From: Leadbettera azotonutricia ZAS-9
Lineage (GTDB): Bacteria > Spirochaetota > Spirochaetia > Treponematales > Breznakiellaceae
DNA length: 64,000 nt
Assembly: GCF_000214355.1 (NCBI RefSeq)
Contig: NC_015577.1
Coordinates: 2,657,389-2,721,388, forward strand
Direction: 5' to 3'
In this document: one piece after another, positions 34,460 through 43,989 of the stretch
Layout: the number at the start of each line of letters is the position of its first letter
How positions within the stretch are numbered: position 1 is the first letter of the stretch
Notes under the pieces: generated by a model
The model's database searches: none
Told to the model about the DNA's origin: nothing
What the model saw: the letters and a program-made list of their open reading frames with translations, nothing else
Program-made: the position numbers and the translations under genes

Positions 34460-35434
34460 TTAGAAGGTAAACTTCTTGATGCCTCTGATTTCATCCAGAA
34501 GTTCCCTGGGGAGGCTCGCGTCCCCTGCGGGGATCACTTCCTCAAGCTGTTCCAGGGACGAAAAGGCCACTATGGGGATGGAAGGGAAATCCTGGGCAGC
34601 CACATAGGCCGGTACCAGGGCTGCCGCGCTTATCCGGCACTGCTTTTCCCAGGCAGGAAGCCTTTCCAAAAGCTTCTTGTTGGAGTCGTTGCTGTATACC
34701 GCTTCATGGGAAGGCGAGACTGCCCTGCCTTTGAGCCTTTTGGGGAAATAGCCATGGCAGGTTGAGCTATAGGCCATGACAGCTTTTTTTGACTTTTCGT
34801 GGTAGGCGAAAATAGGCTTGTCCATGGCTATGCAGGTTTTATCCTCTATGGCATCCAGGTTTAAATCCCCCAGGCTGTAGCGTATCTGGTCGCAGAGGAA
34901 GCCTTCATAGCCCTTGGCGGCGGCAACTTTATCGGCCTCTTCCATGCGCGCCAAAGCCCAGTTGGAACAGCCGTAATGGCGTATCTTCCCGGTTTTCCTG
35001 AAACTTTCCAGCATGGAAAGAATTTCTTCCACTGGCCGGGACTCGTCATCCCTGTGCAGAAAATAGAGGTCGATATAATCCGTTCCAAGGTCGGCAAGGC
35101 TGTCTTCAAGGTCGCTTTGAACCTCGGCAAGGCTCATGCGGGCTATGTTCATGGTTTTAAGGTTAGGGTGGGCGCCTTTTGTGGAAAGCACAATGCGGCT
35201 GCGGTTTTTCCGCTCTTTGATCCATGCGCCGATGGTTTTTTCGCTGGCCCCGTGGCCCTCGGGGAGCCAGTCCGCGTACACCCTGGCGGAGTCTATGAAA
35301 TTTCCGCCTTTTTCGAAGAAGGCATCCATCTGCTTGAAAGAGTCCTGTTTGCTTACAGTAGTCCCAAAAAAAACTGTCCCCAGGCTAAGCCTGGAAACTT
35401 CGGGAATGCCGGAGCCGAGTTGTATGTATTTCAT
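34460..35434 (-). CDS. Aldo/keto reductase
   Basis: A 324-aa NADPH-dependent oxidoreductase with the TIM-barrel AKR pattern. Catalytic residues are recognisable: Asp and Tyr in DSARVYADWLPEG, Lys in VLSTKGAH and His in YFLHRDD. The start is taken at ATG 35434; a TTG ten codons earlier would overlap the URO-D gene upstream. It is the last gene of the long catabolic operon and ends just before the rplU promoter. It probably acts on a sugar or aldehyde released by the upstream enzymes; the substrate is unknown. Confidence 0.85.
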   Translation of the reverse strand: MKYIQLGSGIPEVSRLSLGTVFFGTTVSKQDSFKQMDAFFEKGGNFIDSARVYADWLPEGHGASEKTIGAWIKERKNRSRIVLSTKGAHPNLKTMNIARMSLAEVQSDLEDSLADLGTDYIDLYFLHRDDESRPVEEILSMLESFRKTGKIRHYGCSNWALARMEEADKVAAAKGYEGFLCDQIRYSLGDLNLDAIEDKTCIAMDKPIFAYHEKSKKAVMAYSSTCHGYFPKRLKGRAVSPSHEAVYSNDSNKKLLERLPAWEKQCRISAAALVPAYVAAQDFPSIPIVAFSSLEQLEEVIPAGDASLPRELLDEIRGIKKFTF

Positions 35435-35456
35435 GCTTTTACTTATACAGCAAAAA

Positions 35457-36614
35457 TCAGGCAAATTCCAGCATACGCTTACGGTAATAGAGGTAGTTTT
35501 CGAAGCTCACCTCTTCGGGCACCCCGTGATCGCAGGTAGGTATGTACCCTCCCCGCTTTTTCATCACAGGCATGATGCGGTCAACTTCACGGTCTATGGC
35601 GTCCTTGCCTTTGGCCATGATTCGCTTGTCAAAGCCGCCGCTCATAAGAAGCCAGGGGTATTCCCTGGCGGTACGCACCACATCGCTGCCCGACGCAACC
35701 TCGAAAGGGCTTAAATAATCCATGCCCAGTTCCCTGTAGAGGGGAATGGCAGGATCAGAAAAGCCGTCGGTATCCACCTGGAAATGGAGCTTCCGCGTCT
35801 TGTCCAGCTGCCGGGATTTTACATTTGCAAGAAGCTGCTGATAATAGGGGAAAATGAATTCACGAATCATATCCACTGAAATAAGAAAGCCGTGGTTGTA
35901 ACAAATATCCTCGCCGATGAAAACTTCGTCAAAGACCACTTCCTTTTGGATGCGGGCATACACAGAATCCGCAAGCGCAAGCCACCCTTCCATGCAGCGG
36001 TGTATAAGCTGGGGATTGTCATAAAAAAGATACATAAGATCCACAGGCCCCATGAGGCTGCGGAGATACATATAACCGCCCACAAGGTTTGCGCAGATTA
36101 TCTGCCCTTCGGCCGCAGCGGACTTGGCGCCTGCAATGGCTTTTTCAATATCAGGAATACGCTCCGGGCTTTGCGGGTCCATACGCCAAAGGCATTTTTC
36201 TTCCCAGGTCTTTATGTCCGTTACCGGATGATCCACATACTCGGGCATGAAGCCGCTCCGACGGTTCTTAAAGCATTTAACCCCCCGGCCCGCAAAATCC
36301 TGAACCAGTTCGTACTCCCCCAGATCTTCCAAAACCTTTTCTTCAAAAACAGGACAAAAACCTGCCTCGCACCAGCCAAGATTTCCTGTTTGATATTTAC
36401 CGGGAGGATCGAACCCGAAAAGTCCGGCCAGCTCCTTTTCGCTTACATCTGCGCTTAAATGCCCTTCGGCCTTCCAGCGATCCATGGAATAAAAACCGAA
36501 TTCCTTCTGATAAATGGGGGCATCAGGCTTCAAATCATAGAAGCTGCGCATCTTTTTTGCGCCGGGACTCATTTCTTCATAAGGAGGGAGGTTGATAATT
36601 GATTCTTTCGGCAT
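35457..36614 (-). CDS. Uroporphyrinogen-decarboxylase-fold protein 1 (URO-D/MtaA superfamily)
   Basis: A 385-aa protein with the URO-D fold but not a haem enzyme by context. It has the C-terminal half typical of the superfamily: KLHFQVDTDG, GMDYLSPFEVASGSDVV, LMSGGFDKR and PTCDHGVPEEVSFENYLYY. In zinc-dependent methyltransferases such as MtaA the strand after the first block carries His-x-Cys; here it reads HFQ, so that Cys is missing, although a later Cys-x-His is present. It is one of three different paralogues in the operon (also 36665 and 37795). Substrate unknown; transmethylation or decarboxylation in a glycoside pathway are options. Confidence 0.8.
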   Translation of the reverse strand: MPKESIINLPPYEEMSPGAKKMRSFYDLKPDAPIYQKEFGFYSMDRWKAEGHLSADVSEKELAGLFGFDPPGKYQTGNLGWCEAGFCPVFEEKVLEDLGEYELVQDFAGRGVKCFKNRRSGFMPEYVDHPVTDIKTWEEKCLWRMDPQSPERIPDIEKAIAGAKSAAAEGQIICANLVGGYMYLRSLMGPVDLMYLFYDNPQLIHRCMEGWLALADSVYARIQKEVVFDEVFIGEDICYNHGFLISVDMIREFIFPYYQQLLANVKSRQLDKTRKLHFQVDTDGFSDPAIPLYRELGMDYLSPFEVASGSDVVRTAREYPWLLMSGGFDKRIMAKGKDAIDREVDRIMPVMKKRGGYIPTCDHGVPEEVSFENYLYYRKRMLEFA

Positions 36615-36664
36615 AGGATTCTCCGTTTATATGATTTCAGCAATCTGCAGCGCTGTTTTGCCTG

Positions 36665-37714
36665 TCATTTCTTTATCAAGTCTTCCAGGCTTCGGGCCTG
36701 GGCTTCATCTTTTGCGCCGACTATATACATTGCCCCTTCGGGCGCAAGGCTTTCCAGCAAAACCGGCAATTCCTCCGGCTCGGCGTTTACCTGGAACGTT
36801 TTGCCCGCTTCCTGAATCTTCTTTAACACCGGTATCCAGTGGGAAGCGCTTGGCTGCCCTGCCCCATACACCCATTGGATACCCTTAAGCTCTTTGATCT
36901 CAAGGAGCCGATCCAGATGGCGCAAGGCGCCGGGTCCGTCAAGATGAAAAACACTCGCATCAAGGTACGCCAATTCAGCTTGCAGTTCCTCCACAACAAG
37001 GTCTTCGAACATATCCCCGGAGATCATGCAGATAAAATCACAGCTGGTTACATACCAGCTGCCGGGATACCAAATCCCCATCCAGTTACTGCTGCCCTGC
37101 TGATACCGGCCGGTTATACCGAAAAGATCCCCGTATAAAGTTTTAAATCCTTCAAAGAGATCCATGGCTCCCCGTTTTAAAAAATCGGGCTTTTCGAGGG
37201 CATCCATGCACAATTCCGCAGGCCCCCGCAGGGCAACGAGGCCGTCAAGCCCCGGATGAATATCCGTAATCCCTACCAGGTATTTATCCTTCCCATCTTC
37301 TACTGCCGCCTCGGTCATCTCCACTATTTTTTTGTAATAGAAACTATCCCTATCTATTTTAAACGGCTTATATTCAGTCCAGTCCTTAAGAGTATGGACA
37401 GACCAGCTTGTATCCTCGCCAAATTCGATAGGCATTCCGTAAAGCGAGGCAAACAGATCCGGCCCAAGATTCGGATTAAGGCAGGGAAATGAGTCTGCGC
37501 CGAAATAGGTGTTCCGGAAAGAACTATTGGCCGATTCCAGCATATACTCTGTATCAAGCCAGCGTTCCCGTAATGTTCGATGCTGTTTCCCGGGCGGGGG
37601 AATCTGTTTATCCCTGGGGGCCTTAACGGACAATATAGGCCCTTCATGGTTTTCGCACGCCCAATATTCAATGTACCGTTTTTGAACTTTTTCCCAATCC
37701 GGTTTGTATTGCAT
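36665..37714 (-). CDS. Uroporphyrinogen-decarboxylase-fold protein 2
   Basis: A 349-aa divergent member of the URO-D superfamily. The start ATG 37714 follows AGGGAG by five bases. Recognisable segments are the N-terminal YIEYWACENHEGPILSV, the middle WYPGSWYVTSCDFICMISGDMFEDLV and VFHLDGPGALRHLDRLL followed by GIQWVYGAGQP. The expected metal-binding His-x-Cys is here HLD, so metal chemistry, if any, differs from MtaA. It is only distantly similar to its two neighbours, so the three are not recent duplicates. It is cotranscribed with them. Confidence 0.72.
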   Translation of the reverse strand: MQYKPDWEKVQKRYIEYWACENHEGPILSVKAPRDKQIPPPGKQHRTLRERWLDTEYMLESANSSFRNTYFGADSFPCLNPNLGPDLFASLYGMPIEFGEDTSWSVHTLKDWTEYKPFKIDRDSFYYKKIVEMTEAAVEDGKDKYLVGITDIHPGLDGLVALRGPAELCMDALEKPDFLKRGAMDLFEGFKTLYGDLFGITGRYQQGSSNWMGIWYPGSWYVTSCDFICMISGDMFEDLVVEELQAELAYLDASVFHLDGPGALRHLDRLLEIKELKGIQWVYGAGQPSASHWIPVLKKIQEAGKTFQVNAEPEELPVLLESLAPEGAMYIVGAKDEAQARSLEDLIKK

Positions 37715-37794
37715 ACCACTCCCTGCCAAAATACTTACAAAAACTGCTATACCTGTCTAATTGTCAATTTTAAACAGGACAGCTTTGACTTTGC

Positions 37795-39051
37795 CTAATA
37801 CAGTGTTTCGGCAATATGCCTCGTGATTTCCACTGCCTTTCGGGTTTTTCCTAAATTACCGTGGAGCGTATAGATATCCCTGAAAATGAATTCAGCCTTG
37901 CACCTGCCTTTTACTGCGGCGGCGGTCTTTTTAACATAAGCTATGAAGGCTTCTTCGTCAAACTCTGCCTTAATCCCGATGAAATTGGGGGAGGGCTTTC
38001 GGGAATAAATCACTTTGCTGCCTGCAAGCTTTTCGCCCATAATTTCTTCATCGCACCAGGGAGAAATGGAAATTTTCCGTAAATTGGGAAGGCGGCTTAA
38101 GGAATTATCCCAATAGGCATGAACAGGCTCGCAGCAGCCGTAATACACCAAGCCGAATTCCTTTGCTAGTTTTTCATAATAAGGATAGACAAATTCATGG
38201 AATTGCCCAGGCGAAATGCCTATGCTCTCCTGGCTGTTAAGATGGCCCCATGTGTCACGGGAAACCGCTTTTCCTCCCTTCGCAGCATTGCTGCCGGGAG
38301 CGGGCAGCTCGTCGGAAAAACAGAAGCTGCCACTCCCCATGTAATCGTTGCGATTGTTTAACAGCAAGAGACCCTTCTCTTCCTGCCAGCGGAGACAACG
38401 CAGGAGGTCATCAGTGATTGCACCCATGAGGCGGTGGAAATCATCCGGCTCTACCATCATGGCGCAGTACATGTTCTCCATGCCCATAAGGTTTACCACA
38501 TGCTGGGTGGGGGTGACAAACCAGTGATTGAAGGAGTTTTTAAGCACTACCGGCAAAATGTCTCCCAACACATCTTTGGCAGCAGCAGCATAATTTTCGG
38601 TTTCTTCTTTGCAGTAAATGTATTCTGAAGGTTTCAGGAGGGGGAGGCCCTCTTCCAAATCCGCGAAGGCAGGTTCAATGTGGAAACCTAAGCCTTCCGC
38701 AGCCCTGGTTCGTTTTTGCTTAACCCCCAAAAAGTCCACGCTTATTTCAAAATTCACCTGGAAAAAATCGGGTACAATCTTGTCATCATCAAAGGTTTCA
38801 TGGGCTGCGATGATCTTGCATATTTGCTGTTCCATCCTCGCTGCCAAAGGATGTTCACAACGGGAAGGAGGCAGTATATCTTTGAAAAAGGTATCTTCTT
38901 CCATGACCACCATGGGGCGCTTGCCCTCAAGGCGGTTATGAAGCATCCAGAGTTTTTTCCGTTCTTCCATCACCGGGAGCTTTGCATATTCAAGCTGCTT
39001 TTTGGCAAGCTCCCTTAGGATGGCTTTTTCCGGGGCTGGTATGGCAGCCAT
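37795..39051 (-). CDS. Uroporphyrinogen-decarboxylase-fold protein 3
   Basis: A 418-aa URO-D-superfamily member with an N-terminal helical extension of about 45 residues. Key segments are HWFVTPTQHVVNLMGMENMYCAM-like (residues about 190-212), a Ser/Gly-rich SGSFCFSDELP, GISPGQFHEFVYPYYEKLAKEFG and the possible metal strand YYGCCEPVH, which has two adjacent Cys residues. A further SPWCDEE follows. It is therefore the paralogue with the most plausible thiolate metal site. It starts four bases after the GH4 gene and is surely cotranscribed with it. Confidence 0.75.
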   Translation of the reverse strand: MAAIPAPEKAILRELAKKQLEYAKLPVMEERKKLWMLHNRLEGKRPMVVMEEDTFFKDILPPSRCEHPLAARMEQQICKIIAAHETFDDDKIVPDFFQVNFEISVDFLGVKQKRTRAAEGLGFHIEPAFADLEEGLPLLKPSEYIYCKEETENYAAAAKDVLGDILPVVLKNSFNHWFVTPTQHVVNLMGMENMYCAMMVEPDDFHRLMGAITDDLLRCLRWQEEKGLLLLNNRNDYMGSGSFCFSDELPAPGSNAAKGGKAVSRDTWGHLNSQESIGISPGQFHEFVYPYYEKLAKEFGLVYYGCCEPVHAYWDNSLSRLPNLRKISISPWCDEEIMGEKLAGSKVIYSRKPSPNFIGIKAEFDEEAFIAYVKKTAAAVKGRCKAEFIFRDIYTLHGNLGKTRKAVEITRHIAETLY

Positions 39052-39054
39052 CGT

Positions 39055-40398
39055 TTATTTTAATCCCTTGATGTACTTCTGGTATTGGGGCAGCCACTTG
39101 CTTTCAGCTTTAAGCATATCGTCAGCAAGCTTCCAGACTTCGGGAGGGTTGCACACCGCTCCGGTTAAGGGATCGAGGAGCATGGCTTGCTTGAGCTTGC
39201 CAGGGTCGCCCTCAAGGGCTGCTTCCACCGAGAGACGCTGGACCGCGATGCTGGCGTTGCAGATGGCGGCCAGAGGGGCCGGAAGATCCCCGACGATGGG
39301 AATGGAAATGCCGTTGCCATCCGCATAGCCCGGTACTTCCACTACGCAATCCGCAGGAAGGTTTGTGATTGAACCTTTGTTGATCACATTAAAGTGGCCC
39401 CGGTATATGCGCCCGGTCTCAAGACCTTCGATAATATGGGAACCATGCTCGCTGGAACGGTTCCTGGGCGTGTATTTGAGGGGCTTCATAGTCTGGTATT
39501 CTTTGGCCTCTTTCTCAAATTTGGCTCTGCCTTCGCGGCACACTCTGAGATAGCCACCAGGCTCGCCATTGATCCATGAAGAATAATCTATCCACTGATC
39601 GATTTCCTGGGGCCGTTTCCGGTACCAGGGGAGGTATTCCGAAAGGTGGCCGTTGCTTTCGGTGCTGTAATAGCCGAAACGCTCCAGAATATCGATACGG
39701 ATTTTTTCCTCTTTTTTAAACCGGGGATGCTTCTTAAACCCCGCAAGGAGCTTGTCCCGCATGTCCACACCTTTATGCTTAATCTGGATATACCAGGTCT
39801 GGTGATTAATTCCGGCGCAGATAATATCAACTTCATTCATGGGCAGGCCGAGAACTTCCGCTATCTGTTCGTGCCCATGCTGGACACCGTGACAGAGCCC
39901 CAGGGTCTGGATGCCACCGTAGGTATTGGCAGCCCAGGTGTTCATAGCGTTAGGGTTTGAATAATTGAGGAACACGGCGCCGGGTTCTGCAAGAGCCTTC
40001 ATGTCTTTGCAAATGCCCATGATCACAGGAATGGTCCTCTGGCCGTACATGATGCCCCCGGCGCAGATGGTATCGCCCACGCACTGGTTCACCCCGTATT
40101 TCAGGGGGATTTCGACGTCAAGGGCAAATGCGTCAAGACCGCCGACCCGCGCCACAGACACTACATATTTAGCGCCCTCTATGGCCTTTTTCTGCTCCGT
40201 GGTTTTTGTCAGCTTGACCTTGCCAAGTTTGTTGGCCTTGATGTCCCTGTCCAGCACATGGTAGATCATCTCAAGGTTTGCCGCGCTGATATCCTGAAGA
40301 CAAATTTCAGTATCCCGCAGTTCAGGTACCGTCAGTATGTCTGCCGCCAGTTTGCGGGTAAAGCCCACGCTTCCCGCTCCGATAAATGCGATTTTCAT
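39055..40398 (-). CDS. GH4 glycosidase (alpha-galactosidase/alpha-glucosidase type, NAD-dependent)
   Basis: A 447-aa cytoplasmic enzyme of glycoside hydrolase family 4. The N-terminal NAD site is GAGSVGFTRKLAADIL. The metal/catalytic blocks NYSNPNAMNTWA, LGLCHGVQHGHEQ and AGINHQTWYI supply the Cys and His manganese ligands. The family hydrolyses glycosides by an oxidation-elimination-addition mechanism and needs NAD and Mn. Several GH4 members act on alpha-galactosides, others on glucuronides or 6-phospho-sugars; the subtype cannot be fixed here, though no PTS genes adjoin it. It is cotranscribed with the ABC transporter and URO-D-like genes. Confidence 0.88.
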   Translation of the reverse strand: MKIAFIGAGSVGFTRKLAADILTVPELRDTEICLQDISAANLEMIYHVLDRDIKANKLGKVKLTKTTEQKKAIEGAKYVVSVARVGGLDAFALDVEIPLKYGVNQCVGDTICAGGIMYGQRTIPVIMGICKDMKALAEPGAVFLNYSNPNAMNTWAANTYGGIQTLGLCHGVQHGHEQIAEVLGLPMNEVDIICAGINHQTWYIQIKHKGVDMRDKLLAGFKKHPRFKKEEKIRIDILERFGYYSTESNGHLSEYLPWYRKRPQEIDQWIDYSSWINGEPGGYLRVCREGRAKFEKEAKEYQTMKPLKYTPRNRSSEHGSHIIEGLETGRIYRGHFNVINKGSITNLPADCVVEVPGYADGNGISIPIVGDLPAPLAAICNASIAVQRLSVEAALEGDPGKLKQAMLLDPLTGAVCNPPEVWKLADDMLKAESKWLPQYQKYIKGLK

Positions 40399-40421
40399 AT
40401 TCTTCCTCCAGAATGAATTGA

Positions 40422-40799
40422 TTAACCTTCCGACAACCCTATTAGCTTAAACAACGGCTCAAGGGGCCCGACAAAAGAAGAGACAAAGGGAAACACTACC
40501 GGCTTCCTGGTGAAGGCGCCGACTATCCCTATAACGCAGAGTGCCAGACTGAACAGTATCCCGGCTATCACGATGCCGAAAAGCGCTACAGCGATGGGGA
40601 ACCCCCCGTAGGGGATAAACATAAGGGCATACGAAACGATATACCAGGCGACAAACAAAAAGGCGATGAAAAAGAACAATTCCAGGGAATGCCGGGCATG
40701 GTGAAGGCACAGTTTGCTTTTGCTCCCCCAAATGCGGGCAATGACGATTCCCGGAATGCTAAAAAGGTAAGCGACAAGGCAGAGAATTTTTTCCCTCAT
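40422..40799 (-). CDS. Small polytopic membrane protein of unknown function
   Basis: A 125-aa very hydrophobic protein with about three or four membrane segments (roughly residues 7-22, 36-62 and 64-95) and a short hydrophilic tail. No catalytic motif is visible. It resembles the loose Tic20/DUF4870-type small membrane proteins in size only. Its ATG lies two bases after the OppF-like stop, so it belongs to the transporter operon and may assist the permease, which is inference. Confidence 0.6.
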   Translation of the reverse strand: MREKILCLVAYLFSIPGIVIARIWGSKSKLCLHHARHSLELFFFIAFLFVAWYIVSYALMFIPYGGFPIAVALFGIVIAGILFSLALCVIGIVGAFTRKPVVFPFVSSFVGPLEPLFKLIGLSEG

Positions 40800-40800
40800 G

Positions 40801-41805
40801 CTAAATTCCTCTCAGGGATATTTTATCGTAGTTATGACAAGCCACCATGTGGCCCGGCCCTGCTTCCCTGAGCTCCGGCACACTCTGGGAACATGCGGGT
40901 GTGGCATAACGGCAGCGGGGATGGAATACGCAGCCCGGAGGGGCGTTCACCGGGTTCGGCACATCCCCTTCCAGATGGATACGGTGTTTGGATTTATCTG
41001 AATTAATCACCGGAATAGCCGACACCAAAGCTTCCGTATAAGGATGAAGGGGATTGTAAAGGAGTTCCTCGGTTTCCGCCTTTTCCACAATCCTGCCTAC
41101 GTACATGACGGCGATATTGTCGGAGATATGTTCCACTACGGAAATATCATGCGCCACAAACAGGAAGGTAAGGCCCTTCTCATCCCTAAGGGTTTCCAGA
41201 AGATTTAAGACCTGGGCCTGAACCGACACATCCAGAGCCGAGACCGGCTCGTCAGCCACGATGAGTCGGGGGTTGGATGCCAGGGCCCGGGCAATGCCGA
41301 TACGCTGGCGCTGGCCCCCGGAAAACTCGTGGGGGTAGCGGTTCATATAATCGGGGTTAAGGCCGACATCCTTCATCAATGATGCGACCCGGTCTTCAGT
41401 TTCCGATTTAGGCAGCATATTGTGGATTATGATAGGTTCGGCAATTATATCCTTTACGGGAATCCGGGGATTCAAAGATCCAAAGGGGTCCTGAAAGACC
41501 ATACGGATTTCCCGGTGGTAAGGCCGCATTTCCTTATTATTCAGTTTTGCAACATCTACTTTTGATCCATCCGGCCTGGTATAGTCAATGGAACCATGGG
41601 AAGGTTTATAGATCCGCACGATAGTCCGGCCCACAGTGGTCTTGCCGCAGCCTGACTCTCCCACCAAACCCAGAACCTTGTTTTCCTCTATGGAAAAACT
41701 TACATCCTCTACGGCCTTAACAAATTTTTTATTGCGCGTAAAAAGGTTGCTGCCCACAGGGAAATACATTCTTAAGTTCTTTACTTCAAGACAGTTCTGT
41801 GCCAT
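40801..41805 (-). CDS. Oligopeptide-family ABC transporter ATPase (OppF type)
   Basis: A 334-aa ATPase with Walker [10 protein letters not shown], a FSGGQRQR signature and [10 protein letters not shown]. The C-terminal family extension with CVFHPRC is present. It energises the OppB/OppC pair encoded upstream. In Treponema and Thermotogae, family-5 transporters often carry oligosaccharides; the adjacent GH4 suggests that here as well. It lies ten bases after the OppC-like gene. Confidence 0.9.
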   Translation of the reverse strand: MAQNCLEVKNLRMYFPVGSNLFTRNKKFVKAVEDVSFSIEENKVLGLVGESGCGKTTVGRTIVRIYKPSHGSIDYTRPDGSKVDVAKLNNKEMRPYHREIRMVFQDPFGSLNPRIPVKDIIAEPIIIHNMLPKSETEDRVASLMKDVGLNPDYMNRYPHEFSGGQRQRIGIARALASNPRLIVADEPVSALDVSVQAQVLNLLETLRDEKGLTFLFVAHDISVVEHISDNIAVMYVGRIVEKAETEELLYNPLHPYTEALVSAIPVINSDKSKHRIHLEGDVPNPVNAPPGCVFHPRCRYATPACSQSVPELREAGPGHMVACHNYDKISLRGI

Positions 41806-41814
41806 TTTTGCCGC

Positions 41815-42909
41815 CTAATGCTGTGTATAAGGATCGGCGCCATCGCGCAGACCATCGCCGAAGAAGTTAAATCCCAGCACTGATATCATGATAAACAGCA
41901 CAGGAAGCATAATCCAGGGATGGGACCCCAGGGTTTCTATGGTTTGGGCATCCCGCATCAGGAGGCCCCAGCTTACCAGGGGCTCCTGCACGCCAATTCC
42001 CAAATAACTGAGGAAGCTTTCCGCCAGGAGGATATTTGGTACCGTCAATGACATGACAACGATGATGTGGCTAAAGTTATTTGGAAAAAGATGGTGGAAG
42101 ATTATCCGCTGATGGGAAGCCCCCATCTCCCTGGCCGCCAGGATCATATCGGAACTGCTCATGGCAATGACTTTTCCCCGTAGTTCCCGGCAAAGCATGG
42201 GCCAGCTGAGGAGGGCGAAGATAAGGGACATTACCACAAAGATCATCATCTGGCTCCAGCTGCGCGGGATAATCGCCGCCAGGGCCATCCAGAGGGGAAG
42301 CTGAGGGAAGGACTGCATGAATTCGGTAAAGCGCTGCATCAAAAGGTCAATCACCCCGCCAAAATACCCTGACATAATCCCAAGCCATGCCCCGACGATA
42401 ATGGAAATCCCGGTGCCCAAAAGGGCCATGGTCAAACTGATCCGGGCGCCCCGGCACATACGGGCCCACATATCCCGGCCCATCTTGTCCGCCCCCAGAG
42501 CATAATAATGGCCGCCCTGTTCCACGCCGTAGAGGTGGATATTCATGGGGATTCCCAGAAGCGAATATTCAAAGCCCTTTACAAAAAAACTGATATTAAA
42601 CCGCTGGTTTGTATCTTCGCTCCACACCGCTGTACCGGTATCCATGTGGTATTCCGAGGTCAGCCCATAGGTAAAGGGCTGGAGGGTGAATTTTCCGTTG
42701 TCAAAAAAATGTATTTTTTGAGGCGGCCTGTAAGCGAAACGCATATTCAGCCCCATGGGATCAGTCGGAGCAAAAAAATCAGAAAAAACCGCCAGGGCTA
42801 TCAAGATGATAACCATGAAGCTGCCCACCAGCCCCGGCTTATTCTTGCGGAATTTTCGCCAGACCAGGTGCCAATAACTTTCAGAATTAAACCGTGTTGC
42901 CTCTGCCAT
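41815..42909 (-). CDS. Oligopeptide-family ABC transporter permease (OppC type)
   Basis: A 364-aa permease, longer than DppC. After the first membrane segment there is an extra extracytoplasmic insertion of roughly 90 residues (from [14 protein letters not shown] to [18 protein letters not shown]). The usual [18 protein letters not shown] block then begins the transport domain. The EAA loop is around [21 protein letters not shown]. Such insertions occur in permeases of sugar-type family-5 systems. It lies 12 bases after oppB. Confidence 0.88.
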   Translation of the reverse strand: MAEATRFNSESYWHLVWRKFRKNKPGLVGSFMVIILIALAVFSDFFAPTDPMGLNMRFAYRPPQKIHFFDNGKFTLQPFTYGLTSEYHMDTGTAVWSEDTNQRFNISFFVKGFEYSLLGIPMNIHLYGVEQGGHYYALGADKMGRDMWARMCRGARISLTMALLGTGISIIVGAWLGIMSGYFGGVIDLLMQRFTEFMQSFPQLPLWMALAAIIPRSWSQMMIFVVMSLIFALLSWPMLCRELRGKVIAMSSSDMILAAREMGASHQRIIFHHLFPNNFSHIIVVMSLTVPNILLAESFLSYLGIGVQEPLVSWGLLMRDAQTIETLGSHPWIMLPVLFIMISVLGFNFFGDGLRDGADPYTQH

Positions 42910-42921
42910 AATTGTGTTCCT

Positions 42922-43920
42922 TTATGCCTGCGATACCCGGGGGTCCATGACCGCCAGGAGCACATCCGAAAGAATATTCCCGATCACCAGGACTATCGCA
43001 TATATAAGGAGGCAGCCCGCAGAAACATAAATATCCTGGCTTTGCAAAGATGTGTAAAAGAGGGGCGCCAGAGTGGGAATACTTAATACAATGGATGTTT
43101 CAAGTTCCCCCTGAATCATATAGGGAAGTACCATGCCCTGGTACATGATAATTGGATGCAGGGCATTGGGTACTGCGTGTTTCATAATTACCTTGCCTTC
43201 TGAAAGGCCTTTGGAACGGGCAGTGGTAACGTATTGGGCGCTAAGCACGTCCAGCAGGTTCCCCCGCATAACCCGGAAATTCCGGGAGATGCCGCCTAAC
43301 CCGGCGATGGCTACCACCGGCCACACATGGGCGGCTATGTTCAACGCTTTTGCCCATGACATGGACTCCAGCACAAAATAGGTGGAACTCCAGCCGCCCA
43401 TTTCCTTTACCCCTGCCCAGAACAGCAGGGCGTATAGGGCAAAGAGCCCCAAAAAAAACCTTGGAAGGCAGGTACCTAAAAAGGCTATAACCGTCGCTGC
43501 ATTATCAGTTATACTGTACTGGTGAGTAGCCGAGTATATCCCGATAAATATCCCTCCCAGAGTAGCCAGAAGATGGGCTACCAGGGCCAGAACCAAAGTA
43601 CGGGGCAGACGTTCCAAGAATAGCTCGCTCACATCCCGTTTATACGCAAAAGAATATCCGAATTTTCCCTCAGTTACGATGCCCTTGATCCAGGCAAAAT
43701 ACTGCCCCAGCATGGGCTTATCCAGCCCGTACTCACGGCGGATAATAGCCGCCGCCGTTTCAGCTTCCTGCTCGGGCATATGGGCATAATTTACAAGAAA
43801 GCTCTTGTAATTACTGGCATAATCCCCGGGGGCCAGCTTAATGATAGCAAATGAAACAATGGTTATGAAAAACAAAACCGGAATTGCATAGAGTATCCGT
43901 TTTAGAACAAATTTTACCAC
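42922..43920 (-). CDS. Oligopeptide-family ABC transporter permease (OppB type)
   Basis: A 332-aa inner-membrane permease starting [18 protein letters not shown], the typical OppB N-terminus, with the [18 protein letters not shown] block and about six hydrophobic segments. The EAA loop is near [20 protein letters not shown]. It is separated from the binding-protein gene upstream by about 70 bases holding a strong hairpin. It pairs with the OppC-like permease. Confidence 0.9.
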   Translation of the reverse strand: MVKFVLKRILYAIPVLFFITIVSFAIIKLAPGDYASNYKSFLVNYAHMPEQEAETAAAIIRREYGLDKPMLGQYFAWIKGIVTEGKFGYSFAYKRDVSELFLERLPRTLVLALVAHLLATLGGIFIGIYSATHQYSITDNAATVIAFLGTCLPRFFLGLFALYALLFWAGVKEMGGWSSTYFVLESMSWAKALNIAAHVWPVVAIAGLGGISRNFRVMRGNLLDVLSAQYVTTARSKGLSEGKVIMKHAVPNALHPIIMYQGMVLPYMIQGELETSIVLSIPTLAPLFYTSLQSQDIYVSAGCLLIYAIVLVIGNILSDVLLAVMDPRVSQA

Positions 43921-43948
43921 TTTCCAGCCCCCAAAAACAAAACATAAA

Positions 43949-43979
43949 ACAGGCGGCGCTTAAGAAACACGCCGCCTGT
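43949..43979 (-). terminator. Hairpin between binding-protein and permease genes (attenuator or mRNA stabiliser)
   Basis: On the minus strand a perfect 10-bp GC-rich stem, ACAGGCGGCG with CGCCGCCTGT and an 11-base loop, is followed by TTTTATGTTTTG. It lies eleven bases beyond the binding-protein stop and about 30 bases before oppB. It is probably a leaky terminator or 3' stabiliser that gives more binding protein than permease. Confidence 0.75.
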
Positions 43980-43989
43980 TCCTTTACTG

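Noticed and set aside
35457-39051. Haem-pathway uroporphyrinogen decarboxylase (hemE)
   Set aside because: The three proteins sit in a glycoside operon, diverge in the active-site strand and have no haem genes near; only the fold is shared.
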